Positions 8,798 to 16,765 of a stretch of 64,000 nucleotides of DNA are shown here, one piece after another. Within the stretch, counting starts at the first letter, position 1. Every line of letters starts with the position of its first letter. A model generated the notes under the pieces. It did no database searches and was not told the origin of the DNA. It saw only the letters and a list, made by a program, of their open reading frames with translations. Origin of the DNA: an uncultured Prevotellaceae bacterium (lineage in GTDB: Bacteria; Bacteroidota; Bacteroidia; Bacteroidales; Bacteroidaceae); the NCBI GenBank assembly GCA_902779455.1, contig CACZBS010000003.1, positions 62,001 to 126,000 on the forward strand, written 5' to 3'. The translations under genes were made by a program, and so were the position numbers.

Positions 8798-11187
8798 ACC
8801 TTCCATTCCAGGACGCCGCCCGACTGGCCCTGCTGCAGCTTAGCCAGGATCTTCAGGCCGCGGGTGACGACGGGTTTGAAGTCGACGCTGTTGTAGCAGT
8901 CCTTGCTGACGGTGAAGGGCGAGTGCTCCTCCACCTCGCGCCACTGGCCGTCCTGGGTCTTGTAGTAGAGCGTCCACGACTCCGGCACGCGGAACGAGCC
9001 GTCGTAGTGGTCGAAGTCGAGCCAGTAGACCTGCACGTTGCTCACCGTGTAGTCGCGGTCGAACTCATAGCTGATGGCCTCCGTCGTGCCGCGCTTCAGC
9101 CACCAGTAGTGGTAGGGCTTGCTCGTGTCCGACGACGCGCGGGGCTCCCACTGGTCGTTGACGCCGCCGGCCCAGCCGTCGGTGGGGGCCGTCTCGGGGG
9201 CATCGTTCTGGATGGGGCCGCGGTTGCTGAAGGTCTGGGCGCGCGAGGCGATGGTCTCCTCGGGCGTCGGCACAGTCTCGACGGGCGTGCGGGCTATCCA
9301 CACCTCCATGGCCTGCGCCCCGCGGTTGTTCCATGTGGAATAAGGGATGGCGCGCAGCGTGGTCTTCACCACCTCGCCCGAGCGCTCCACCTTGCGGGCC
9401 TCGCCGTCGAGGACGACGACGCCGCCCAGCAGGTCAGACTCGAAGTGGGCCGTCAGTGCCGATGCGTCGAGCAGGTATTTGTCGAAGATGGTCTTGTCAG
9501 GCTGGTCGCTGGCTTCCAGGCAATAGACGACGGGTCCGCGCTCCAGGGCCACCTTGCCGCGCAGGTCGGCGGCATTGTCGTTGGCCACGATGCGGCGCAC
9601 GTCCATCGGCAGGTCGAGCTCGATGACGTCGCCCCGCTTCCAGCGGCGGCTGATGGTGTAGTAGTCGTGGTTCTCGGGCTTGAAGCTCTCGCCGTTGACG
9701 CTGATGCTGTAGGGTTTGGCGCGGTCGGCATAGCGGTAGAGGTTGTTGTTCGTGGGCGAGGCCTTCAGCCACGAGGGGATGCGCAGCTTGATGGCAAAGC
9801 GTCCGCCGCCCTTCTTCACCGTGATGCGCACCTTGCCGTCCCAGGGGTAGGCCGTCGTCTGTTCCAGCTCGACCTTGCCCACGCGGGCCGTGCCCTGGGC
9901 ATAGAGGTTGACGTAGATGTCGTCGCCCTCGGTGGCATAGATGTAGTTAGGCACGGAGGCGATGAAGCGCGTCACGTTGCCCGGACAGCAGGCACAGCCG
10001 AACCATCGCTGGCGCTCGTGCTCGCCGCTGCTCTCGAGGGGGTTGTCGTAGAAGAAGCGGTCGCCGGAGAGCGACACGCCGCTCAACACATTATTATATA
10101 ATGCCCGCTCGACGACGTCGACATATTTCGACTCGCCCGTGGCCAGGAACATGCGGTGGTTCCAGTAGACATTAGCGATGGCGGCGCATGTCTCGCAGTA
10201 GGCCGTGTGGGAGTTCAGCTCATAGTTGGGGCCGAAGCCCTCGCCCTGGGCGCGGCTGCCGATGCCGCCCGTGATGAAGAGCTTCTTCGACGACATGTTC
10301 TGCCAGATGCGCTCCAGGGCCCGGCTGTAGGCCGTGTCGCCCGTCAGCGCCGCCACGTCGGCCACGCCGCTGTAGAGGTAGCCGGCGCGGACGGCATGGC
10401 CCACGATCTCCTCCTGCTGGAGGATGGGCATGTGGTCCTGCGAGTATTCGCTGGGATGATGGCCGTCGGTGCAGCGGCCCGTCTCCTCGACGAAGTAGCG
10501 GGCGCCGTCGAGATACTTGCGGTCGCCGGTCACCTTATAGAGCTTGCAGAGTGCCATCTCGATGATGGGGTGGCCGCCGGGGCGGTGGATCTGTCCCTCA
10601 TTGGGGCCGAACGTGCGGCAGACGAGGTCGGCATTCTTGATGGCCACGTTGAGGAAGTTCTTCTTGCCCGTGGCGCGATAGTGGGCCACGGCGCTCTCGA
10701 TGAGATGGCCCGAGTTGTAGAGCTCGTGCGAGTTGATCTTCTCCCACTTCGACCGTCCCCACCAGCCCGAGAGGCGGTAGCACTTGTTGGTGACGCAGGT
10801 GGTCAGGTAGCCGTCGGGCTCCTGTGCCTTGGCAATGAGGTTGATGACCGAGTCGAGATAGTGGTCGAGGCGCTGGTCGTAGTGGACGGCCAGCGAGTAG
10901 CTGGCGCCCTCGATGACCTTATAGGGGTCGGTGTCGTCGAACGAGAAGTCGCCCTTGTGCTCGCCCTCGATGAGCCCCGCGGCCAGTGCGAAGTTGTCGA
11001 AGCGTCCGTTCTTCTCGCACTCGCGGAAGGCCGACGGGATGCTGACGGTGCGGTTCACCTCGATGCGCGGTGCCCAGAAGGCGTCGTCGAGGTGCACCCG
11101 CGTGAAGGGCACCTCCTGTATCTGAGCCTGCATGGCCAGCGCGACGACCACGCCGGCACAGGCCGTTAGGAATCTCTGTTGGTTCAT
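8788..11187 (-). CDS. GH127 beta-L-arabinofuranosidase-like enzyme with C-terminal discoidin-like domain
   Basis: 799 residues with a signal peptide (MNQQRFLTACAGVVVALAMQAQ). The (alpha/alpha)6 catalytic part matches GH127/DUF1680 throughout (SFDDTDPYKVIEGASYSL, AQEPDGYL, GHLIESAVAHY). E332-x-C334 (YCETCAA) and C400-C401 (GCACCPGN) correspond to the Glu-Cys3 zinc site of HypBA1, one of the paired cysteines being the nucleophile there. Residues ~680-799 form a discoidin/F5-8-like beta-sandwich (YHYWWLKRG...VYWLDFDHYDG), so the enzyme probably binds glycans as well. GH127 removes beta-L-arabinofuranose from hydroxyproline-rich glycoproteins or pectin side chains. The gene is divergent from the GH97-GH127 operon. 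The second GH127 (13187) has the same architecture. Confidence 0.93.
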   Translation of the reverse strand: MNQQRFLTACAGVVVALAMQAQIQEVPFTRVHLDDAFWAPRIEVNRTVSIPSAFRECEKNGRFDNFALAAGLIEGEHKGDFSFDDTDPYKVIEGASYSLAVHYDQRLDHYLDSVINLIAKAQEPDGYLTTCVTNKCYRLSGWWGRSKWEKINSHELYNSGHLIESAVAHYRATGKKNFLNVAIKNADLVCRTFGPNEGQIHRPGGHPIIEMALCKLYKVTGDRKYLDGARYFVEETGRCTDGHHPSEYSQDHMPILQQEEIVGHAVRAGYLYSGVADVAALTGDTAYSRALERIWQNMSSKKLFITGGIGSRAQGEGFGPNYELNSHTAYCETCAAIANVYWNHRMFLATGESKYVDVVERALYNNVLSGVSLSGDRFFYDNPLESSGEHERQRWFGCACCPGNVTRFIASVPNYIYATEGDDIYVNLYAQGTARVGKVELEQTTAYPWDGKVRITVKKGGGRFAIKLRIPSWLKASPTNNNLYRYADRAKPYSISVNGESFKPENHDYYTISRRWKRGDVIELDLPMDVRRIVANDNAADLRGKVALERGPVVYCLEASDQPDKTIFDKYLLDASALTAHFESDLLGGVVVLDGEARKVERSGEVVKTTLRAIPYSTWNNRGAQAMEVWIARTPVETVPTPEETIASRAQTFSNRGPIQNDAPETAPTDGWAGGVNDQWEPRASSDTSKPYHYWWLKRGTTEAISYEFDRDYTVSNVQVYWLDFDHYDGSFRVPESWTLYYKTQDGQWREVEEHSPFTVSKDCYNSVDFKPVVTRGLKILAKLQQGQSGGVLEWKVNE

Positions 11188-11218
11188 CTTCTTTTGTTGT
11201 TTGTTGGTTAGTTTGGTG

Positions 11219-11226
11219 CAAATTTA
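11219..11226 (-). promoter_or_regulatory. Putative -7 box for GH127 (minus)
   Basis: TAAATTTG on the minus strand, 32 nt upstream of the ATG at 11187, fits TAnnTTTG. No clear -33 TTTG was found. Confidence 0.45.
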
Positions 11227-11273
11227 CTAATTATATAAGAGAAATGATAAAAGAATCGTCCATTTGTACAATT

Positions 11274-11308
11274 TTTGCATGTTTTTTAAAGGAAAATGCT
11301 TAACTTTG
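11274..11308 (+). promoter_or_regulatory. Bacteroidota-type promoter for the GH97-GH127 operon
   Basis: TTTG (11274-11277) is followed after 23 nt by TAACTTTG (11301-11308). The ATG of GH97 follows at 11336. The frame extends upstream to 11264, but that start would lie before the promoter, so 11336 is preferred. Confidence 0.6.
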
Positions 11309-11335
11309 TGGCTCGTACTAATAATTATCAGACCG

Positions 11336-13165
11336 ATGAAACATGTCAGACTACTAACGCTCTGCCTACTGCTTTCACTGACGGGCAGCGTCGCCAACGG
11401 GGCGAAGAGCTACACCCGTAAGTCGCCCAACGGCCGCATCACGGCCACGGTCAGCGACCATCGCCGCATCGACGTCGCCCTCGACGGACGCCAGCTCGTC
11501 AGCATCGACGCCGCCCTCAACGGCCTGCGGCCCGAGGTGCGCGTCTATGACGAGGGCGTGGCCTATCGCTTCACGACGAAGGAGAAGGGCGAGACCATCG
11601 TCCGCAACGAGGTGGCCGAGTTCCGCTTCCCTGCCGACGCGAAGGCGTGGCTGGCCTATAGCACGAACAAGGAGAAGCCGTTCGCCATGGCCTTCCAGAA
11701 CACCTACAGCGTGACGGCGCTCAGCGACACCGTCGCCACCGACCGGCTGGCCTTCCTGCCCGCCACGGTCGAGGTGGGCGGCGGCACGAAGGTGACCATC
11801 CTCGAGAGCGACCTGCGCAGCTATCCCGGCATGTTCCTGCGGCCCGGGCAGTCGACGCTCACCGCCGTCTTCCCCCCCTACCCCAAGCGGATGGACTACT
11901 ACCGGTGGCGCGGCATGTCGTATGTGGCCGAGGCTGAGGACTATATAGCCAAGAGTAGCGGGGCCCGCACCTATCCCTGGCGCATCGTGGCCATCACCGA
12001 CGACGACCGCCAGATGCCTGTCTGCCCGCTGGTGGGCCGGCTGGCCGAGCCCTGCCGCATCGCCGACACGTCGTGGATCCGTCCCGGCAAGGTGGCCTGG
12101 GACTGGTGGAACGACTGGAACCTGCGGGGCGTCGACTTCCTCGCCGGCATCAACACCGCGACCTATCGCTACTATATCGACTTCGCCGCGCGCTACGGCC
12201 TGCCCTACATCATCCTCGACGAGGGCTGGTACGACTCCTCGCGCGGCGACCTGATGCACCCCATCGCGGCCATCGACCTCGAGCAGCTCATCGACTACGG
12301 GCGCCAGAAGGGCGTCGGCATCGTCCTCTGGACCGTCTTCAATGTGCTCGACGAGCACCTCCAGGAGGCCTGCGCGAAGTATGCGGCCATGGGCGCCAAG
12401 GGCTTCAAGGTCGACTTTCTCGACCGCAACGACCAGACGGCCGTCGAGATGGCCGAGCGCATTGCCGACGTCTGTGCGCAGCATCGGCTCATCCTCGATT
12501 ATCACGGCTTCTACACGCCCACCGGACTCGACGTCACCTATCCCAACATCCTCAACTATGAGGCCGTCTTCGGCATGGAGGAGTGCCGATGGGCCAAGAA
12601 GACGACCGACATGCCCCTCTACGACGTGACGTTCCCCTTCATCCGCGGCATGGCCGGGCCCGTCGACTTCACGCCGGGCGCCATGCGCAACGGCACGCGC
12701 AGCAACTGGACCGAGTGCTACGAGAAGCCCGTCAGCATGGGCACCCGCTGTCATCAGGCCGCCTGCTACGTCGTCCACCGCTCGCCCTTCACGATGCTCT
12801 GCGACGCCCCGACCAGCTACGAGCAGGAGCCTGACTACACCCGCTTCATCGCCTCGGTTCCCGACGTGTGGGACGAGGCGCGCGTCCTGCAGGGCGAGAT
12901 GGGCAAGTACATCGTCGTGGCCCGCCGCAAGGGCAGCACATGGTACGTCGGCGGACAGACCAACTGGGACGCCCGCCAGATAGTGCTCCCCCTCGACTTC
13001 CTCGGCTCGGGCTCATGGCAGGCCACCCTGCTCACCGACGGCATCAACGCCAACCACAACGCCGAGGACTACCGCTTCACCCACGCGAAGCTGACCCCCG
13101 CCGACCGCCTGCCGCTCAGCATGGCCTCGGGCGGCGGCTTCGTCATCAGACTGGAACAATCATAA
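11336..13165 (+). CDS. GH97 family glycosidase, probably retaining alpha-galactosidase type
   Basis: About 609 residues from ATG 11336, with signal peptide MKHVRLLTLCLLLSLTGSVA. Order: an N-terminal beta-sandwich (PNGRITATVSDHRRIDVALD), a TIM barrel starting near WDWWNDWN, and a C-terminal all-beta domain. The barrel motif GFKVDFLDRND puts Asp360 where retaining GH97 members (BtGH97b type) carry their nucleophile; the inverting SusB type lacks this Asp. This supports an alpha-galactosidase-like activity rather than a SusB alpha-glucosidase. The downstream GH127 starts 22 nt after the stop, so the two are surely cotranscribed. Substrate assignment is inference; a retaining alpha-glycosidase on another sugar is possible. 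Confidence 0.9.
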   Translation: MKHVRLLTLCLLLSLTGSVANGAKSYTRKSPNGRITATVSDHRRIDVALDGRQLVSIDAALNGLRPEVRVYDEGVAYRFTTKEKGETIVRNEVAEFRFPADAKAWLAYSTNKEKPFAMAFQNTYSVTALSDTVATDRLAFLPATVEVGGGTKVTILESDLRSYPGMFLRPGQSTLTAVFPPYPKRMDYYRWRGMSYVAEAEDYIAKSSGARTYPWRIVAITDDDRQMPVCPLVGRLAEPCRIADTSWIRPGKVAWDWWNDWNLRGVDFLAGINTATYRYYIDFAARYGLPYIILDEGWYDSSRGDLMHPIAAIDLEQLIDYGRQKGVGIVLWTVFNVLDEHLQEACAKYAAMGAKGFKVDFLDRNDQTAVEMAERIADVCAQHRLILDYHGFYTPTGLDVTYPNILNYEAVFGMEECRWAKKTTDMPLYDVTFPFIRGMAGPVDFTPGAMRNGTRSNWTECYEKPVSMGTRCHQAACYVVHRSPFTMLCDAPTSYEQEPDYTRFIASVPDVWDEARVLQGEMGKYIVVARRKGSTWYVGGQTNWDARQIVLPLDFLGSGSWQATLLTDGINANHNAEDYRFTHAKLTPADRLPLSMASGGGFVIRLEQS

Positions 13166-13186
13166 AAACAAAAACCAAATAGCACA

Positions 13187-15619
13187 ATGAAAAGAATCAT
13201 GACCCTCGCGCTGACCGCAGGACTGACCCTGACCGTCAGCGCAGCCAAACAGCAGCCGGCACAGAGCGGCTACCCCATCACCCCCGTCTCGTTTACGGCC
13301 GTCAAGGTTGCCCCCGGCACGTTCTGGGGACAGCGGCTCGAAGCCTCGCGCAAAGTGACCATCCCCCTCGCCTTCTCGAAATGCGAGAGCGAGGGACGCT
13401 ACAAGAACTTCGAGAACGCGGCCGCACACCTGAAGGACCCCTCGAAGGTGTTCAAGGTCAACGGCGTCGGCTACTCCTTCGACGACACCGACCCCTACAA
13501 GACGCTCGAGGGCGCGGCCTACATCCTGCAGACCTATCCCGACAAGAAGCTCGAGGCCTACTGCGACTCCGTCATCGACATCATCGGCTCGGCACAGGAG
13601 CCCGACGGCTACCTCTACACCGCACGCACGCAGAACCCCGCCAACCCGCACCACTGGGCCGGCGACCGCCGATGGGTGAAGGAGGAGGACCTCTCGCACG
13701 AGCTCTACAACCTGGGCCACATGATTGAGGGCGCCGTGGCCTACTGGCAGGCAACGGGCAAGCGCAAGTTCCTCGACATCGCCCGCCGCTATGCCGACTG
13801 CGTCTGCCGCGAGGTGGGCCCGCAGCCCGGCCAGGCCTGCGTCGTGCCCGGCCATCAGATAGCCGAGATGGCGCTGGCCAGGCTCTATCTGGCCACGGGC
13901 GAGAAGAAATACCTCGACGAGGCGAAGTTCTTCCTCGACTATCGCGGCAAGACGACCATCACCCACGACTACTCGCAGGCCCACAAGCCCGTCGTAGAGC
14001 AGGACGAGGCCGTCGGACATGCCGTCCGCGCCGCCTACATGTATGCCGGCATGGCCGACGTGGCCGCGCTGACGGGCGACCAGGACTACGTCAAGGCCAT
14101 CGACGCCATCTGGGACAACATCGTCTCGAAGAAGCTCTACATCACCGGCGGCATCGGCGCCACGGCCAGCGGCGAGGCCTTCGGCAAGAACTACGAGCTG
14201 CCCAACATGTCGGCCTACTGCGAGACGTGTGCCGCCATCGGCAATGTCTACGTCAACTACCGCCTGTTCCTGCTCCACGGCGAGGCCAAATACTACGACG
14301 TGCTGGAGCGCACCCTCTACAACGGACTCATCAGCGGCGTCTCGCTCGAGGGCAACGGCTTCTTCTATCCCAACCCCCTCGAGTCGATGGGCCAGCACCA
14401 GCGCCAGGCATGGTTCGGCTGCGCCTGCTGTCCGTCGAACATCTGCCGCTTCATCCCCTCGCTGCCGGGCTATGTCTATGCCGTCAAGGACCGCAACGTC
14501 TACGTCAACCTGTTCCTCTCGAACAAGGGCAGCCTGAAGGTGGGCGGCAAGAAGCTGACGCTCAGCCAGACGACGGACTATCCCTGGAACGGCGACATCA
14601 CCATCAACGTCGACCAGAACGCCGCCGGACAGTTTGCCATGAAGATCCGCATCCCCGGATGGGTGCGCAACCAGGTGGTCCCCTCCAACCTCTATCAGTA
14701 CACTGACAACAAGCGCCCGACGGCCTCCTGTCAGGTGAACGGCAACACCGTTGCCGTTACCCCCGGCGCCGACGGCTACCTGACCATCGACCGCCGCTGG
14801 AAGAAGGGCGACCGCGTCCAGATCCACTTCGACATGGAGCCCCGCACCGTCCGCGCCAACAACCGCGTGGCGGCCGACCGCGGCATGGTCAGCATCGAGC
14901 GCGGACCGCTGGTCTACTGCGCCGAGCATCCCGACAACAGTTTCGACGTGATGAGCGCCCTCATCAACCAGGCGCCGCAGTTCCAGCTTGGCCAAGGCGA
15001 GATTGCCAACACGCCCGTCGTCACGCTCACGACCGACGCCCAGACGCTCCACTTCAACAAGCAGGGCCGGCTGGAGACGCAAGATCAGCGGCTGACGCTC
15101 ATCCCATACTATGCCTGGTGCCATCGCGGCAGCGGCAAGATGCGCGTCTGGCTCTCGCAGGACCTCAGCGCCACCACCCCCGCCCAGCCCGCCACGCTGG
15201 CCAGCGAGAGCCGCGTGACGAGCTCGTCGCAGGTGCCCGCCCTGTCGGCCATCAACGACCGTCTGGTGCCGAAGGACGAGAACGACCGCTCGGTGCCCTA
15301 CACCCACTGGTGGCCTAAGAAGGCCGTGACGGAGTGGCTCGGCTACGAGTTCTCTGAGGAGGCCACCGTCCAGTCGGCCACCGTCTACTGGTTCGACGAC
15401 CGTCCCTGGGGCGGCTGCCGCGTGCCTAAGTCATGGCGCATCCTCTATCAGGACGCTCAGGGACAGTGGCAGCCCGTCAGCGGGCCCGACGCCTACCCGA
15501 CCGACCTTGGCGCCGCCTGCACCGTCAACTTCGACCCCGTCAAGACCCGCGCCGTCCGCCTGGAGGTCGTCCTGCCGGATGAGTTCGCCGCCGGAGTGTA
15601 TGAGTGGATCGTGAAGTAG
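13187..15619 (+). CDS. GH127 beta-L-arabinofuranosidase-like enzyme (second copy)
   Basis: 810 residues with signal peptide MKRIMTLALTAGLTLTVSAA. The GH127 core is clear (YSFDDTDPYKTLEGAAYIL, SAQEPDGYLYTA, LYITGGIGATASGEAF). E346-x-C348 (YCETCAA) and C414-C415 (GCACCPSN) match the zinc/thiolate site known from HypBA1. Residues ~690-810 form the same C-terminal discoidin-like sandwich as in the minus-strand GH127 (THWWPKKAVTEWLGYEF, VYWFDDRPWGG). It is the second gene of the GH97 operon. Two divergent GH127 enzymes in the same cluster may split beta-1,2-linked arabinofuranose dimers and longer arabinosides between them, which is inference from GH127 biology. Confidence 0.93.
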   Translation: MKRIMTLALTAGLTLTVSAAKQQPAQSGYPITPVSFTAVKVAPGTFWGQRLEASRKVTIPLAFSKCESEGRYKNFENAAAHLKDPSKVFKVNGVGYSFDDTDPYKTLEGAAYILQTYPDKKLEAYCDSVIDIIGSAQEPDGYLYTARTQNPANPHHWAGDRRWVKEEDLSHELYNLGHMIEGAVAYWQATGKRKFLDIARRYADCVCREVGPQPGQACVVPGHQIAEMALARLYLATGEKKYLDEAKFFLDYRGKTTITHDYSQAHKPVVEQDEAVGHAVRAAYMYAGMADVAALTGDQDYVKAIDAIWDNIVSKKLYITGGIGATASGEAFGKNYELPNMSAYCETCAAIGNVYVNYRLFLLHGEAKYYDVLERTLYNGLISGVSLEGNGFFYPNPLESMGQHQRQAWFGCACCPSNICRFIPSLPGYVYAVKDRNVYVNLFLSNKGSLKVGGKKLTLSQTTDYPWNGDITINVDQNAAGQFAMKIRIPGWVRNQVVPSNLYQYTDNKRPTASCQVNGNTVAVTPGADGYLTIDRRWKKGDRVQIHFDMEPRTVRANNRVAADRGMVSIERGPLVYCAEHPDNSFDVMSALINQAPQFQLGQGEIANTPVVTLTTDAQTLHFNKQGRLETQDQRLTLIPYYAWCHRGSGKMRVWLSQDLSATTPAQPATLASESRVTSSSQVPALSAINDRLVPKDENDRSVPYTHWWPKKAVTEWLGYEFSEEATVQSATVYWFDDRPWGGCRVPKSWRILYQDAQGQWQPVSGPDAYPTDLGAACTVNFDPVKTRAVRLEVVLPDEFAAGVYEWIVK

Positions 15620-15625
15620 AGTCAT

Positions 15626-15771
15626 GGGAGTTTAGGAGTTTGGGAGTTTAGGAGTTTAGACGTTAGCATTGAGCCATAGCAAGCAGCGAAAAGACTATCG
15701 TCTAAACTCCTAAACTCCCAAACTCCTAAACTCCTCCCAAAACTCTCAAACTCCCAAACTCCTAAACTCCC
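15626..15771. repeat. Inverted short-tandem-repeat element (GGAGTTTA arms)
   Basis: Tandem GGAGTTTAGGAGTTTGG words (15626-15660) are followed by a unique core of about 40 nt and then by their reverse complement, CTAAACTCCTAAACTCCC words (to 15771). It sits just after the GH127 stop and can form a long imperfect hairpin. It has the same architecture as the elements at 54396, 59541 and 59656. Confidence 0.8.
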
Positions 15772-15781
15772 TCAAAAAACA

Positions 15782-15841
15782 AGAAATGGCCCTTTTCGAT
15801 AGTAATATAGGGGTATATTACCTTCGAAAAGGGCCATTTCT
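15782..15841. terminator. 60-bp perfect cruciform, family B, likely bidirectional terminator
   Basis: An 18-bp outer arm (15782-15799, AGAAATGGCCCTTTTCGA) pairs with 15824-15841. Inside, GTAATATA and TATATTAC pair around a GGGG loop. It sits between the converging ends of GH127 (plus) and the ABC ATPase (minus), so a shared terminator is likely. The same inner hairpin with other arms recurs at 27864-27919. Confidence 0.65.
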
Positions 15842-15860
15842 TTGTTTTTGTCCTGTCCAA

Positions 15861-16634
15861 TCAGACGACGACGCTGACCGAAAGGCGGTCGGCATCGAAG
15901 GTGACGCCGGGGGTGCGCTCAACGAATCGCGACAGCACGCCCTGGCGGGCCAAGGCGCGGGGCTCGCCGATGTGGAGGCGACCGGACTCCATAAGCCACA
16001 GCACGTCGGCCACCTGCAGGGCCAGCTCCAGGTCGTGGGTGGAGAGGAAGACGGTCTTACGGGCCTCGCGGCTGATGCGTCGCAGCAGCAGCAGCATCTC
16101 CACCTTCGAGGGATAGTCGAGGAAGGCCGTCGGCTCGTCGAGATAGACGACGGGCGTCTGCTGGGCCAGCGCCTTGGCAATCATGACCTTCTGGCGCTCG
16201 CCGTCGCTGAGCGTCGAGACGAGGCGCTCCTCGAGCGACTCGATGTCGACCAGGCGGAGGGCCTCGCTGACCACCTGCTCGTCGTCGGCCGACAGTCGGC
16301 CCCAGAAGCCCGTGTAGGGCGAGCGGCCCAGGCTGACCATCTCGCGGGCCGTCATCTGCTGCACGTCGGGCCGCTCGGTCAGCACGACGCCAATCATGCG
16401 GGCCAGCTCGCGGTCGGTGTAGCTGTCGAGCTCGCGGCCGCCGATGGTGATGCTGCCCGCCAGCTTGGGCTGAAAGGCTGAGAGTGTGCGCAGCAGGGTC
16501 GACTTGCCGATGCCGTTCTGTCCGAGCAGGCAGGTCAGCTCGCCGCTGTTGATCGTGGCGTCAAGGTGCTCGGCGACGACCTTGGTGCCTTTCTTTGTCT
16601 GATAGCCGATGCTGAGGTCGGTGAGGGTTACCAT
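15861..16634 (-). CDS. ABC transporter ATP-binding protein, FecE/BtuD type (iron-chelate or cobalamin import)
   Basis: 257 residues, the usual length of a stand-alone ATPase. Visible motifs: Walker A GQNGIGKST, Q-loop region VLTERPDVQQM, signature LSDGERQK, Walker B VVYLDEP, D-loop AFLDY and H-loop STHD. The sequence is closest in feel to the FecE/FhuC/BtuD group, which energizes uptake of siderophores, haem or vitamin B12 through a FecCD-type permease and a binding lipoprotein. No permease, binding protein or TonB receptor of that kind lies beside it; the upstream neighbour is the pectate lyase, across a repeat block. It is therefore an orphan subunit here. Confidence 0.9.
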   Translation of the reverse strand: MVTLTDLSIGYQTKKGTKVVAEHLDATINSGELTCLLGQNGIGKSTLLRTLSAFQPKLAGSITIGGRELDSYTDRELARMIGVVLTERPDVQQMTAREMVSLGRSPYTGFWGRLSADDEQVVSEALRLVDIESLEERLVSTLSDGERQKVMIAKALAQQTPVVYLDEPTAFLDYPSKVEMLLLLRRISREARKTVFLSTHDLELALQVADVLWLMESGRLHIGEPRALARQGVLSRFVERTPGVTFDADRLSVSVVV

Positions 16635-16659
16635 TTTTTTCTTTTTGTTGTTATGTCGA

Positions 16660-16757
16660 AATTTCGTTATATCGTTATTTCGAGATTTCGTTATTCCGAG
16701 ATTCCATTATTTCGTTATTCCGGAATTTCGTTATAACGAGATTCCCGGGATTCCCCG
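16660..16757. repeat. TAACGAAATTTCGGAAT-type palindromic tandem repeat, family C, copy 1
   Basis: Overlapping words such as CGAAATTTCGTTAT and CGTTATTCCGGAATTTCG fill the gap between the pectate lyase and the ABC ATPase. Each word is close to self-palindromic. Related blocks lie at 44381-44472 and 57826-57886. Confidence 0.75.
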
Positions 16758-16765
16758 GGGTGGAA

